The notes beneath the pieces were generated by a model. The model was not told the DNA's origin. It saw only the letters and a list, made by a program, of their open reading frames with translations, and did no database searches. Position numbers and translations under genes: made by a program. From positions 16,545,730 to 16,609,729 of the forward strand of contig JARWIR010000001.1 of NCBI GenBank assembly GCA_029959085.1: DNA of 64,000 bases, in the 5' to 3' direction. This DNA is from Nemophila menziesii. Its lineage: Eukaryota; Streptophyta; Magnoliopsida; Boraginales; Hydrophyllaceae. This document shows positions 10,197-21,572 of this stretch, one piece after another; within the stretch, counting starts at the first letter, position 1; each line of letters begins with the position of its first letter.

Positions 10197-11838
10197 TGAT
10201 GAGTGTAGGAATATAGTTGAGAAAGGTTGGAAAGAACTTAATACTAATATTCCCGTTAAAAACTTCATAAAAAAAAGAGAAAACACTAAGAAGGAACTTG
10301 TTAAATGGCACGTTAGAACTTTCAAAAATCATGATATCACTATTAGGAACCTTCAAGAGACACTCATAAAACTTAATAACAATATAACAAGCTCGGATAA
10401 GATAAACGAAGAAAAAATAATCAAAGAAAAAATAAAAGTCGAATACGAAAAAGAAGAGAAGTATTGGAGTGATAGATCTAGGCAAAACTGGCTGATTTAT
10501 GGAGACAAAAACACTAAATTCTTCCACTTAGCGACCATTCAAAGAAGGAAAATTAATCGGGTGACAAAAATTAAAGATAATAACGAGAATTGGATAGAGG
10601 ACAATAATGATATTAAAAGCTGTTTCCAAAACTATTATAAAGAACTCTTTAAAGAGGTTGAGACCACCAAGAATATTATGAAAAAAGCAACAGAATTCAT
10701 AAAACCTTGCATTACGGAAGAGATGAACAAAGAACTTACTAAGAGACCTACAATGGAAGAAGTGGAAGGAGCGGTTAAAGAATTATCCGCTTCTAAAGCC
10801 CCTGGACCGGACAGACTAAACGGTAAATTCTATAAGGAGTTTTGGGATATCATTAAAGAAGATACCTATACATTAGTTCTGGATTTCTTTGATAATAATA
10901 GTTCAGTCAAAAAAATTAATGATACTCTAATAGCTCTTATCCCGAAAGGTAATGTTCAGGAGAATCTTGGAGATTTTAGACCCATATCATGCGTAAACTT
11001 CATTTATAAGATTATCGCCAAAATTCTCTCTAATAGACTTAGAATCTACATGAATAAAATCATTTCTCCGACCCAGTCAGCCTTCATCAAGGACAGAGCT
11101 ATACAAGATAATATTATTATTGCACAGGAAATATCTTTCTTTATGAACAGAAAGCGAAAAAACAAAAAGCATATGGCAACAATCAAAATAGATATGGCAA
11201 AAGCTTACGATCAGGTACGCTGGGACTTTATTCTTATTATTTTAAGCAAGCTTGGGTTTTGCGAAAAATGGATAAACTGGATAAGGAATTGTATATCTAC
11301 GACATCGTTTAATATAACCCTAAATGGTGATAGGTTAGATAAATTCAAAGCAGGTAGAGGAATTAGACAAGGGGATCCCTTATCCCCGTACCTTTTTACA
11401 ATTATGATGGAAACCCTGATCAGCCTTATTGATCATGAAATAGAGAGAGAGAATATTAGTGGTATGAAAATTAATCGACACTGTCCAATGATCTCTCGCT
11501 TACTATTCGCAGATGATTCTTTGTTCTTTATAAATATAGATGAAACTAACTTGGAAATGTTTAAGAAATGTTTGACGACTTATTGCGAAGCATCAGGACA
11601 AAGGATTAACCTTAATAAATCAGCAATTTACTTCAGTAAAGAAACACCAGTAGAAAAAAGGACCGAGATGTCAAAGGCTATGCAAATTAAAGAGACAGAA
11701 GACTTGGGTTATTATCTTGGAATTCCACTCTGCCATAAAAGATCGAAAGTGGAATCTCTCGATTGGATAGCTAAAAAGCTTTTTAAAAATACAGAAGGTT
11801 GGAAAGCAAGACTACTCTCTGAGGGGGGGGGGGGGGGG
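10183..11838 (+). pseudogene. LINE ORF2, reverse transcriptase part
   Basis: Continuation of ORF2 after the frameshift. Linker with NWLIYGDKNTKFFHLATIQ, then RT: ASKAPGPDRLNGKFYKEFW, DFRPISCVNFIYKIIAK, IKIDMAKAYDQVRW (catalytic Asp), RGIRQGDPLSPYLF, LLFADDSLFF (catalytic FADD), and GYYLGIPLCHKRSK in the thumb. All key residues are present. The frame ends in a run of 16 G at 11823-11838 followed by a stop. The protein resumes one frame over. Confidence 0.9.
11823..11838 (+). repeat. G16 homopolymer inside ORF2
   Basis: Sixteen G between a gag... codon context and taaagaagtt. The sister LINEs read gatggaggtaaag (57460 region) and gatgtgggtaaag (61886 region), where the protein is SDGGKE or SDVGKE. 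Here the site should encode SEGGKE with about six G. The run is therefore expanded and out of frame by one base. Confidence 0.9.
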
Positions 11839-13579
11839 TAAAGAAGTTCTAATTAAAGCGATCCTCCAAGCAATCCCAAATTATTATATGTCTATTTTTT
11901 CTTTTCCAATTTCTTTTTGCAATAAACTCATTTCAGCTATATCTAATTTTTGGTGGAATGCAGGGGAAAAGAACAGGATACATTGGGTGGCATGGGAAAA
12001 AGTTGCAATAGGAAAATTAATAGGAGGATTAGGCTTCAAGGATTTTAAAAAAATGAATACAGCTTTACTAGCGAAACAAGCATGGAGAATCTTACATAGC
12101 AAGAACAATCTAGCAGCGAAACTTTTAAAAGGTATCTATTTTCCTCGTTGTGGTTTTCTAGAATGTAAGCTGAGACCGAGTAGAACCTGGAGTTGGGCCA
12201 GCTTAATAGAAGGAAGGGACTTTTTAGTTAAACATGGCATATATATTATAGGAAACGGGGAAGACATTAATATATGGAACAATAGATGGATAGATACATC
12301 GTGGAAAATTGAGAAACCAAAAAACTGCGAGTATAATAAAGTTAGAGAATTATTTATCAAAGACACGAGGATTTGGGACGATGAAGTACTAGATAACCTA
12401 TTTCCAAAACCAATCATACCAATTATTAAAAGAATCAAAATCTATAACACGGAAGACAAAGATAAATTTGTATGGCCTTTCTCCAAAGATGGCACCTATG
12501 ATACTAAAACAGGTTATAAGAGACTGGTAGAAGATCATATAGAGAAAAGTCCGACAAATTCAGCTGAAATTCAGAATCATACATCACCAATATGGAAGCT
12601 TATTTGGAATTCAAATATCCCGGAGAAAATTAAGCTATTTAATTGGAGGGCAATTAAAAATGCTATACCCACTAAGAAAAACCTCTACAACAGGAAATGT
12701 GCACCGTCAACAAACTGCGCCTGGTGTAATGAAGAAGGTGAAACAGTGGAACATTTACTCCTAAATTGCAACATGTGTAAGGATATTTGGGCAGGAACAA
12801 TGGCACAAATAAGAATCGAAGAACACAACGAAGATTCTATAGAAGAATGGTTCATTAAAATAGTAAACGGTTTCAAACAAGCAGGATGGGAAGAGCATAT
12901 CATCAAAGACATGGTCATGATTAATCTCTGGAACATTTGGAAAGGGAAAATGAAGGGTATACATGAAAACATCCCAGTGAATGGAACAGCCATAATACAA
13001 AGCACAAATAAACTTATGGCGGAAGTACATGGGATGGATTGGAACAAGATTAAAAATATAAAGTACCCAAATCCAGCTACAGCAGAAGTAATTCCTACTA
13101 TAGAGGACATTAACGAGTATGAAATCATATATTACTGCGATGCTTCTTTCAACAATAAAAGTGAACCTACAGGAATAGCGGTAGTCGAGGAGAACCGACA
13201 CTCTCAATCAACTATTAATCATACTTTCAATATAGAGTGTGACTCAGCGACCGAGGGCGAAGCTTTAGCAGTTCTCAAAGCAGTTGAATTGGGATCTATA
13301 AACCGAAATACCAAGAAATTGGTACTTTCGGATAACCTTGAAGTTATACAAGGTATCAAGCAAGTGTCAGCAGCACGTTGGTCTATCCAACCCATCCTTC
13401 GTAGTATTATTCTCAATTGTGGAGATAATGGGCCCAAATTTAACCATATAAAAAGGGATCTCAACAATTTGGCAGATAAACTAGCAAAGGAGGCTAGGCA
13501 CAGGGCAGGGGAAGAAAATGGAAGGGCTTTTCAACCTTTCCTTTTGAATAATCTTTTTGGTAAATTAGGTATCGGATAG
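11839..13579 (+). pseudogene. LINE ORF2, zf-RVT and RNase H part
   Basis: Third frame of ORF2, open from the G run to the TAG ending at 13579. Reads KEVLIKAIL, SNFWWNAGEKNRIHWVAWEK, GGLGFKDFKKMN, RTWSWASLIEGRD, GNGEDINIWNNRWI; zf-RVT with WKLIWNSNIPEKIKLFNWR, CAWC and EHLLLNC; then a complete RNase H with CDASF, EGEALAV, LSDNLEVIQG and LNNLADKLAKEA, in which all acidic residues are present. No internal stop over 563 residues. RNase H removes template RNA during copying. This part looks recently functional. Confidence 0.9.
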
Positions 13580-13644
13580 GTAGTACTAGTGATCTGCTAG
13601 GGATGATAGCATCCCTTTTATTGTTCAAAAAAAAAAAAAAAAAA
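13580..13644 (+). terminator. LINE 3' UTR and poly(A) tail
   Basis: Short 3' tail after the ORF2 stop with a small inverted repeat gggatgatagcatccc, ending in 18 A at 13627-13644. The tail is the hallmark of target-primed reverse transcription. Confidence 0.8.
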
Positions 13645-13645
13645 C

Positions 13646-14140
13646 AATTCAATCACATGTGCGTGTTTGTGAATTTTTTTTAAAAAAATTACAACCAATT
13701 CTAAAAAAAATTGCATTTTTGATTAGGCAAATTAATATTTATGTCCATAATTTTTTTTTTTGAAATTTTTTCGCAGACATAAATTTCATTGTTCGAAACA
13801 GTACATTTTTTGTTTTTAATAATGAAATTCTTGTTCTAAAAATTGATTTTTTTTATTTCGAACAATAGAATTCATGTATGCAAAATAGTTTTGACATTTT
13901 TTAACAAAGAATTCCTTGTTTAGATTAAGGCATAACTTGTTCGGAACAATGAATTGATTGTTCGAAACAACGAATTTCATGTTTGCCAAAAAAATCAAAA
14001 TAATACAAAAAAACATTGATGTAAATATTGATTTGTCTCGTCCGAGAATGATTTTTTTCAGATTTTTATAGAATTAGTTATGAATTATTTTAAAAATAAT
14101 TTCAAGGATGCGCGCGTACGATGGGATTAGTAGTAGATGG
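13646..14140. mobile_element. Second foldback element, same family
   Basis: About 495 bp. Left arm 13646-13750 (caatcacatgtgcgtg..., accaattctaaaa, gcatttttgat, tttatgtcc) is the approximate reverse complement of right arm 14000-14120 (gatttgtctcgtccgag, agaattagttatga, ggatgcgcgcgtacgatg). The right arm closely matches the arm of the element at 5283-6642. The interior differs: it holds repeated forms of the palindrome ttgttcgaaacaa (near 13788, 13856, 13937, 13959). No coding capacity. Confidence 0.65.
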
Positions 14141-14285
14141 TGTGGTATTTGTGGTTGTGGTGGTGGTGGTTGTGGTAGTGATGGTAATAGGGTGGTGGTG
14201 GTTGTTGTGGTGGTAATAGTTTAGTGGTGGTGGTGGTGGTGCTAGTGGAGGTGATGAAGGTGTTGCTGGTGGAGGTGGTGGTACT
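14135..14285. repeat. (GGT)n-rich array beside the foldback element
   Basis: Imperfect GGT/TGGTGG array of about 150 bp directly outside the right arm, as in the first foldback element. No gene. Confidence 0.8.
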
Positions 14286-14539
14286 AATAAGGGGATTAAA
14301 TTTGGATGATAAATAATAGAGTAATTAAAAGAATCGTGTAAGGGTAGTTTTGTTAAATGATATTTTTAATAAATAATTTTATTAAAGATTATTTATAACA
14401 AATAATTTTTTAATAGATTGTTTTTAATTTAATAGCTTATAAAGAATTGATCAAAATAAAAAGAAAATAATTTAAATATATGGGTAAATGGGAAAACTTG
14501 TACTTAATAACGTAAGTTGGGACTTTTACCTATACTGCA

Positions 14540-14739
14540 ATTAAAATTAGTAGTTTTATCATTTCGACATGTCTCCCGTAATCATAACGGATGGGCTGAT
14601 AAAGCCGCGCGTATTGCTAGACAACGGTTCGTGGAGAGAGCCCCCCTTGGCTCTCTGGAACGGGACTTTCGGAGGCTTGGCATTGGATAAGCTTCGAACT
14701 CTGAACATTTTCGTTAGTTTGACCAAAAAAAAAAAAAAA
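14540..14739 (+). mobile_element. Truncated LINE 3' end
   Basis: A plus-strand fragment reading HVSRNHNGWADKAARIAR, the C-terminal end of a plant LINE RNase H-like domain (N-x-G-A-D-x-A-A type), then about 60 bp of 3' tail and 15 A at 14725-14739. The rest of the element is absent, as expected for a copy truncated at the 5' end on insertion. No target duplication was identified. Confidence 0.65.
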
Positions 14740-14844
14740 GTATAACGCCCAAAAAACAAAGTAGGTCTAGAAGAAAGCTAACACGCATGGGCTAAGAAGA
14801 AATTGACATACTTCATATGGCCCAAGGTGCTAGAATCATATTAA

Positions 14845-15078
14845 GTGTCCGTTGGAAGTGGTTTTTTGGAGAAGTACTTAAAAGTGTTTTTAGTATTTTA
14901 AGAGTTTTTTTTTACTTTAAAAAGCACTTTTATGAGAAGCACTAAATAGGTGCTTCTTAAAAAAAACACTTAAAATAATTTTGGATTTCAAAATTATTTT
15001 TAATAATTTTTCAAAATTTTGAATTTCATTTTAAAAGCGCTTTTTTAGTCTAAAATAAGCACTTCCAAACGGGCCCTA
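14845..15078. mobile_element. MITE-like element (CACTTCCAAACGGGCCC ends)
   Basis: About 230 bp, AT-rich. Left end (gtccgttggaagtggttttt) and right end (aagcacttccaaacgggccc) are approximate inverted repeats, and the interior is partly palindromic (aaaagcacttttatgagaagcac...). Ends of this kind are common on small hAT-type elements in plants. Target duplication not found. Confidence 0.55.
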
Positions 15079-15240
15079 AACCAGTTCGCAAATTCCACTG
15101 ATTTTTATTTTTATGGTATATACCAACCAACCCCATATTCCAATTTAAGTGGTGGTTCAAAACCACTTTCTAGGTCCGAATAGATTACTCTTTTCCTTTT
15201 AAAAAAAATATTTTCATTAATAAAATCATTGCATAATTTA

Positions 15241-15471
15241 GGTGTCGTTTGATTTTTTAAGTGATAAGTACTGAATACGGAATAACAACTGAATATAACT
15301 TATTTAGTTAAGAGGCAGTGTCTGAATGAATCAGACTTAAATCTTAATGAAGCAGATCAATGAAGAGCTATTCAGATTTGAATTGGTCAGAAAAAACAAA
15401 CAGTCTTATTGATCCAGTGTCTTAATAATCCAGATTAAGATCTCATTAAGTGCAAACAAATACCCCCTTAA
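15241..15471. mobile_element. MITE-like element
   Basis: Left end ggtgtcgtttgattttttaa and right end gtgcaaacaaataccccctt form a loose terminal inverted repeat. The interior repeats forms of tcagacttaatg/cttaatgaagcaga. It is non-coding. Boundaries are approximate. Confidence 0.45.
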
Positions 15472-15574
15472 CCAATTCCGGAGGAATTAGAATCAGAGTT
15501 TAACATACAAACAAATTAATTAAAATATGGCTTTAACCAATCACCAAATAAATTATTCAATAACATATTATTGA

Positions 15575-17043
15575 TTAACAATTAGCTACCATATTTCTAT
15601 TTCTCTTTATAAAGAAGAAGACAAGTTCATATATTTCGAAAATAAAATAATTACTTCTAACAATATTACAAACTATGCGATTGGTAATAAAAGCATTGTT
15701 TGCTAAAAGGTCCATGATCAATTGACAATCATTCTTAATTATGAGGTGTTTGTCCTTTTGATCTCTAGTTATAGAACATGTCTTAGGAACTCCAAAGGCT
15801 TCCGCGTCAATTGGATTTTCTGTTGCAATCTCCCATGTTTTACAATCTATCACCTGACCTGACATGTATTGTCCCTAATAATACAAGAAATAGACGCTTT
15901 ATTATTCTTATAAGATGTATCACAATTTATTTTTTAATTTTTTTTTTAAAAGGGGTTAAGGAGGAAAGGGTCCATTTTTAAGGTTTTTCAAAGACTTTTT
16001 TACTTGATTTTCCTTGACATTCTTTAGGACAAGGGGTTTTCCATTCACAGTACCTTAGTACCCTTTAATAGTGTCTCCATCTGATCTATCACAAATGCTA
16101 TCTTTCTTAAATATTGAATTTCTTACCCTGTGATCATTCTTACTATCCAATATATTTTCCTTCAGATATGACATATCATCATCAGGAAGATTTAAATTTT
16201 TTTTGTTCATCCCACAGTTTTAGTGCCTTTTCAAGGGTGATTTGTAGGGAAAGAAGGACACCCTTATGTATAAAGTCATCCATGTCTTTTTATATTTGTC
16301 AGGCTATCATACATACTTGTTCAACAATCATAGAATCTTTTTCATAAGTATTCTTAACTTCCTTTAAGACTTTTGACATCCATATATCTATTTTAACAGC
16401 GGATAGGTTGCATGTCATTAGACTTAATGGGGAAGAATACCACACAGCTTTTTCCCAAGGACAAGTAAAAAAAATATGTTCGACATTGTCTACTCCATTA
16501 GCACATATACTACCACATTTAGTGGTGGTTAATTGCCTTTAAAAAAGGTTCTCAGTAGTAGGTAATATATTTTTAATAGCCTTCCGCGTGAAATTCCTAA
16601 CGTTTGGAGGTGTTTTCATATTCCATATCATTTTCCACACCTCAGTGGATATGATGTGTAAAGATGAAGCCTTCTTATTGTTTTCATTCTTTTCTAACTT
16701 TTCTTGTTCCATTTTCATGAAATGGTATGCCTTCTTCACTGAGTATATACCATCATCAATTAGTGTTCCAAATAACTCTATCTTTAGAGGGAGGTATATG
16801 TATAAAAGTGCTAAGAATTTCCGCATCGTATTCAATTGAGAAAATCTTATAAATTAGATCAATATACCATTTTCTCCCATTCTTAAACATGAGTTCATTG
16901 ATCTTAATCAAATTCAATTCAATAGTTTTTTTTACCCCCATCAAAACTGGTGATCCATTTATTACTACGTAAACTGATTGCTAAGTCATCACATATCTTC
17001 CCTTTAGTATGTTTTATCAACAAATCTTTTCCTGTCATAAGAC
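15575..17043 (-). pseudogene. LINE fragment: zf-RVT and RNase H (broken)
   Basis: Minus-strand LINE C-terminal remnant. From 17043 down: GKDLLIKHTKGK...NKWITSF; then PPSKDRVIWN; then zf-RVT with VWKMIWNMKTPPNVRNF, CGSICANGVDNVEHIFFTC (16380-16530); then RNase H beginning CDTSYKNNKASISCIIRD (about 15870-15930), KNDCQLIMDLLANNAF, and ending at a stop at 15575. Several frameshifts. It abuts a Gypsy relic exactly at about 17044, so one element was cut by the other or by a deletion. A different LINE lineage from the 7-13.6 kb copy. Confidence 0.75.
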
Positions 17044-19735
17044 TTATCTAACTCCATTAGCACGAGTTTCCAATTTGGAATCAATAAAGGAGCAATAGTA
17101 TTCGGTGAGCGATCCATCTTTGGTAATGATCTTCTCTGACGTGACAGGCTTTAAGTAATCGTTTGACTTCTTCTCAAATGACGTCATTCTTCTAATCAAA
17201 AAAGTTTCTCTTTTACTGAGCATCTGGTCGAGTGTCTGAATCAAGTTCAGATAGTGGTTGGCTATTTTGCAACTGATTTCGACCATATCCTCAGTTGCCC
17301 GTATGAATAAAACCTTGTTTTCATCTAATTTGTCTCGAAGGGCTACTTTCTGACCGCCCTCAATTTTTTCGTCGACCTTTACTGCATGATCCATGGACAC
17401 GATCAAAACTTCTACTACTCTTTAGGTTGGAATAGGTTTTTCTACGAGCTCTCCCTTTGTTAATCTTCCATGAAGATACCAGACCCTTTTAGCAAATTAA
17501 AGTAGCATTCTCGAGCACCTACCTGATTTCCCTAGCTAACCGCGATTCCGTTCATCGCATGGTGAGGTGGTAAGTGGATACCACAACTCGGAGCTTGTTG
17601 AGAGTTGGTCGTCCTAGGATAACATGATATGTTGATTCAAATTATGCTATAACGGATTGAACGAGTGTGTTTTATTGCTCTCTGTATCATATGGACATTA
17701 AAATTCAACGCATCGAGATGGTTGTAAGCTCTTACAAGAGAATCCTTGGAATGAATCTTGATAGAGCTTGAATGAATCGGCTACACTTTTTAAAACCATA
17801 ACCACATCATTCGGTTTTGGTTTTTCAAACGATCTTGCGGATTTCAACCATAACCAAATGATAATTTAATAAATATATTGATTTCATAAAATAAAACCAC
17901 ACATATAAGAAAAAACTCCAAGGTATATAAAATATTTTGTTGGTCTTTATTTAAATTGCATATTTATTATTTAGTTGGAGGTCTAGTATTTGGATTTTGG
18001 TTTTGGAATTTGGATATATCTGATTTAACCTAAACTATTATAAAATTTGAAATTATATATGATAATAAACGGTATTTGGTTATTCAAATTAATTTTTATC
18101 TAAAACCATAACCTAACAATTTTATCCATTAGTTACACTTTTCAAAATCATAACCTAATGGTTTTAACCATTGTTATATAATTCAGTTTTAATTGGCTCA
18201 GTTATAATTGGTTTCGGGTTTTATCCGTATCCCATTGCCATCCTTACTTGTTTCTCAATCATTGAAACAAATATCATCTTGATTCGACTGACAATCTACC
18301 CTCTTTTGTTTCTGAAATTGCCAAGTTTTTTATCTCAAATCAATTTATTTGAGTTATGGTTTTAGGATTGGTTCACTGTGCGGACAATCCGCTTTTATTG
18401 GTGACACTCGGCATTCAAGAAACCCGGTATCGGTGTTGTCCACTTCTTTGATATTCTTCTAATTGAGAGGTTTAGAATATCTTCCATTGATATCGGCATG
18501 TTCCTTCGACTATCTTTTCCTATTATGGTTCTCTTCGATCTGGCAAAGGGAGACTATCTCTCACAAATCCTGAATGTTTAAATTTAACGATCCTCTCTTT
18601 TATCTGGCATATTGTCCTTGAACAGTTTGTTCGTCCTCTCGGTCGATCTACCCTTTCTTACTCTCTTTTGAGTTGTATGTGCTTAGGAGGGCCTTCTATA
18701 TACCGAGTTCTTTCATGAACTATTTTCAATTTTCGTCGGCCTTTATGTAGTTTCTCGAGTCTGTAGTTTTTCCAGATAGACTATTTTGGGTTGGGAGACC
18801 AAGTAGATCTGAAACCCAAGTTAGCTAATCTGCTTAATTCTGTGATAAATGATGGATTGATCCATCTCTTCTACATTGTAAGCAACTTCATGGAATCGGT
18901 CCATGAAGAATTGTAAGCTCTCTCCTTTTCTTTGGAGAAGATCGATTAGGGAAGAGTTTGTCTAACATGATTTTATATCGAGAACCGAGCATTTAATTTG
19001 TCGAAGAGTTGGGTAAAGCTTTGAATGGATTTTGGTTCTAACTTGAAATAACATAGCCGAGTGTTGTTAGATAAATTCAGTGGGAAGTCCTAACAATAAA
19101 TAGTGTATGCCACCGTAAAATACTCCATATAACTTTAGAAGGTGTTGATATGCGCGTTTGGATTTGATGAGTCGTTAAATGCAGGATTGCTCGGTAATTT
19201 GAACTTTTATGACATAATTGCGTCAAGTATCGTCCAAGATAAAGGGTTGGTTGTGTTGGTGAGTGATACTCAGTCGGCTTGGAGTATTTCTCATGGTTTG
19301 CTCCGGCTTTATTCGTCACTGTTCGACTTGCTGCTTATTCCTTTCCCTTCTATAGCTTTGTAGACGAAGTTTTTGTCTTTTTGATTCTCCCTTGTCTAGG
19401 CATTCTCGTAATGACGGGAGAATTTTTTGGCAAAGGTGTTTGTGGACGTCGTAGATGTTCTAGGGGAATGTCATAATAAGCGTTAGAAGTGTTGGGTTAC
19501 AAGTGGATGGATTATTTCCTCCTTGACCATAAAATGGTTGGTGGATAACAACTCATGGAGGTACATGATGTTGCTTGAAACTAGGAAGAGGTTCGTGATC
19601 ATCTGTTAGTGGACTTCCGTTCTCGGCTACGAAGAGTAACTCCATTTTGGCGTTTAGTACTACGAGCAGTTGTGTTTCCATCTCCGCATGTCTTAGTAAA
19701 TCTAACACATACCTGATTTTCATTAGGGATTTCAC
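17044..19735 (-). pseudogene. Ty3/Gypsy relic: gag to protease and RT entry
   Basis: Minus-strand LTR-retrotransposon remains, heavily mutated. From the 5' side: a gag-like N-terminal piece (19735-19553), further gag with FVSNLS and QFFMDRFHEVAYNVEEMD (19080-18860), then the retropepsin C-terminal signature HVILGRPTLNKLRVVVSTYHLTM (17650-17560, interrupted in places), then the spacer before RT (17406-17044: KVDEKIEGGQK, RATEDMVEIS, YCSFIDSKLETRANG). No LTR could be defined. A degenerate MITE lies within it at 17775-18243. Confidence 0.65.
17775..18243. mobile_element. Degenerate hAT-type MITE
   Basis: AT-rich DNA with words aaaaccataacc, ggttttaaccattg and a right end cccattgccatcc. These match the interior and the right terminus of the MITE at 29299-29839. 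The left terminus is unclear and the last three bases of the expected end are lost. It sits between gag and protease of the Gypsy relic and so is probably younger than it. Confidence 0.5.
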
Positions 19736-20900
19736 ATTAGGTTTGGAACTTTAGTTCCCATGGTGATCACCAATTAATCGATCGTGAAATGCTTAATCAA
19801 TAAAATGTTGTGAATTGTAGTACTATGAATTTCATCATTGGTGGTGTTCTTGATGCATCTGCATTTGACTGATCATAGTGACATGTAATCCAATAAACGT
19901 TAAGACCACAGGGAGATGTATCTCCCAATAAAATTCTGATGGTCAAGTCATTATTGGAACTAAAGAAATATGTTAAATAGGATTAGGTACACCTTTAACA
20001 TGACTAGTGTTAAAAATATATGTGATACATTTTTAAACGCATAATATAAATACCAACGATTGGATAAAAAAAACATTACATACAAAAAATTTCAAATTAA
20101 AAGTATAAAATTTTATTTGTCAATGTTTAGAACGATATGTATTTAACATATTTTTTTATATTTTATCTTCTTAAATTATACAAGGATCATATACCTTTTA
20201 CTACTTTTAAATTAGTTTTTTGACCTCATTTTGTATTATGGAAGACTTGTCAAATGAAAGCGGCGGAAAAGAGAGAAATGAGAAAAAGCAAGGGAAGATT
20301 GGAAGTAAAGGCCACTCTTATTATTGGGTAGGAAGAAATTGAGACATCCAATTTGATTTTTATTTTATTTTATTTTATTCGGTCAATGACATCCAAATTA
20401 ATTTGACTTGCACGAATATAAGTAATTCATTTATTGTGGTAATTAATTAAGGAAAAGAATTCCGAGCGTGATATTCAAGAATCAGCTCACATGGTAGGTA
20501 GCTGAAAAAAGGTTTAAATTTACATAATTTTGTTTATTTAAAATTATTTAAGGTATTAACTGTGAATAATAAAGAGGTATATTTAATCAGATTTAAGGAA
20601 AATTAAAAAAGGGTGAATTACCCAAAGAGATTTATGGACCATCTTAGAGTCTAGGAATCAAGTGGATTCTCTGTCCCACTTAGAGACCTCAAAATTGACA
20701 AATACCTTTATTACCCTTATTGTGTATATAAGACAAAAAAAAAAAGATTCTTCTTTCTCCTCCATTACTATTATTCTCTCTCCTCCATTACCATTAATCT
20801 CTCTCCTCCTTTATCAATTTTTCTCTCTCCTCCTTCATTAACTATTAATAATTTCCAGCTCCGACCTCCGGCCACCGACCACTGCCGACCACCGCCGGAT
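19736..20900. other. Non-coding stretch; possible element end near 20610
   Basis: No gene seen. From 20608 there is gggtgaattacccaaagag, then at 20720 a TATA-like tgtatataagac, and then CT-rich leader-like DNA turning GC-rich at 20857-20898. This could be the outer end and promoter of a DNA element or a captured promoter; see the matching inverse layout at 28180-28495. Function unknown. Confidence 0.35.
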
Positions 20901-21140
20901 AAAGTACTGAGCATAAAGTACTGAGCATAAAGTACTGAGCATGGAAAAAGTACTGAGCATAAAGTACTGAGCATGAGAAAGTACTGAGTATCAGAAAAAT
21001 TTGCTGATTATTCGAATATTTTTATTGAGTAAATATACTGAGCATGCTCGTTTAATGAATAAAAGTGCTGAGCATGCTCGTTTAATCAATAAAAGTGCTG
21101 AACATTTCTCGTATAATCAGTAAAAGTGCTGAGCATTTAG
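20901..21140. repeat. Minisatellite built on tactgagcat
   Basis: Block 1 (20901-20991): six to seven units of the 14-mer aaagtactgagcat, three of them exact and contiguous. Block 2 (21036-21140): longer units of about 30 bp, gctgagcatgctcgtttaat plus gaataaaagt, sharing the gctgagcat core. The longer unit seems derived from the shorter by insertion. Non-coding. Confidence 0.85.
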
Positions 21141-21567
21141 ACAAAAGTATATAGTTTAATACAAAAATCTATTTTACATTACAAAAATAAAATTATTACA
21201 ATGAAAAAAAGAAAAAAAAATACAAACAACTAACTAATCTTAAAGCAATGTTCATGATCAATTCAACTTCCTCTTTTCTTGTACAATGACACTAACATTT
21301 TGTTCATTGCTTTGGAAATTTAATAGTAGAATTTGGATAAGATATTCAATAAGCTTGCTACAAGCATCCCCATAAACACAAGTCATAAACAGAAGGATCT
21401 CAATAATACACCAAAGCTGCACAATTCATTAATTTGGAAGCTAAAATCTGTAATACTATTTTATACTACAAGGAAAAAAAATTAAATCTATATTTGATCT
21501 TTTTAGAAAGTATAAGATATTATATAAATGGGATGATAAAAAAGAAAAGAAAATGAATTATTATATA
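21141..21567. other. AT-rich stretch, no gene seen
   Basis: No coding motif. This is the DNA into which the Copia element inserted. Confidence 0.4.
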
Positions 21568-21572
21568 AAACT
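21568..21572. repeat. Copia target-site duplication, left
   Basis: aaact, identical to 27511-27515. A 5-bp duplication is the expected size for LTR retrotransposon integration. Confidence 0.9.

Larger units (their letters stand above)
7071..13644 (+). mobile_element. Near full-length L1-type LINE
   Basis: Plus-strand LINE of about 6.5 kb with 5' leader, ORF1 (7768-9441), ORF2 (9438-13579) and a short 3' UTR ending in 18 A (13627-13644). All domains expected of a plant L1 are present: DUF4283-like ORF1 with zinc knuckle, endonuclease, RT, zf-RVT and RNase H. Damage is light: two in-frame stops in ORF1, one base inserted near 10186, and an expanded G run at 11823. The 5' end is not defined sharply and no clear target duplication was found. 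Its poly(A) abuts the second foldback element. Confidence 0.85.

Noticed and set aside
12685..13207. Minus-strand frames of about 148 residues
   Set aside because: Antisense shadows of the LINE ORF2 C-terminal part.
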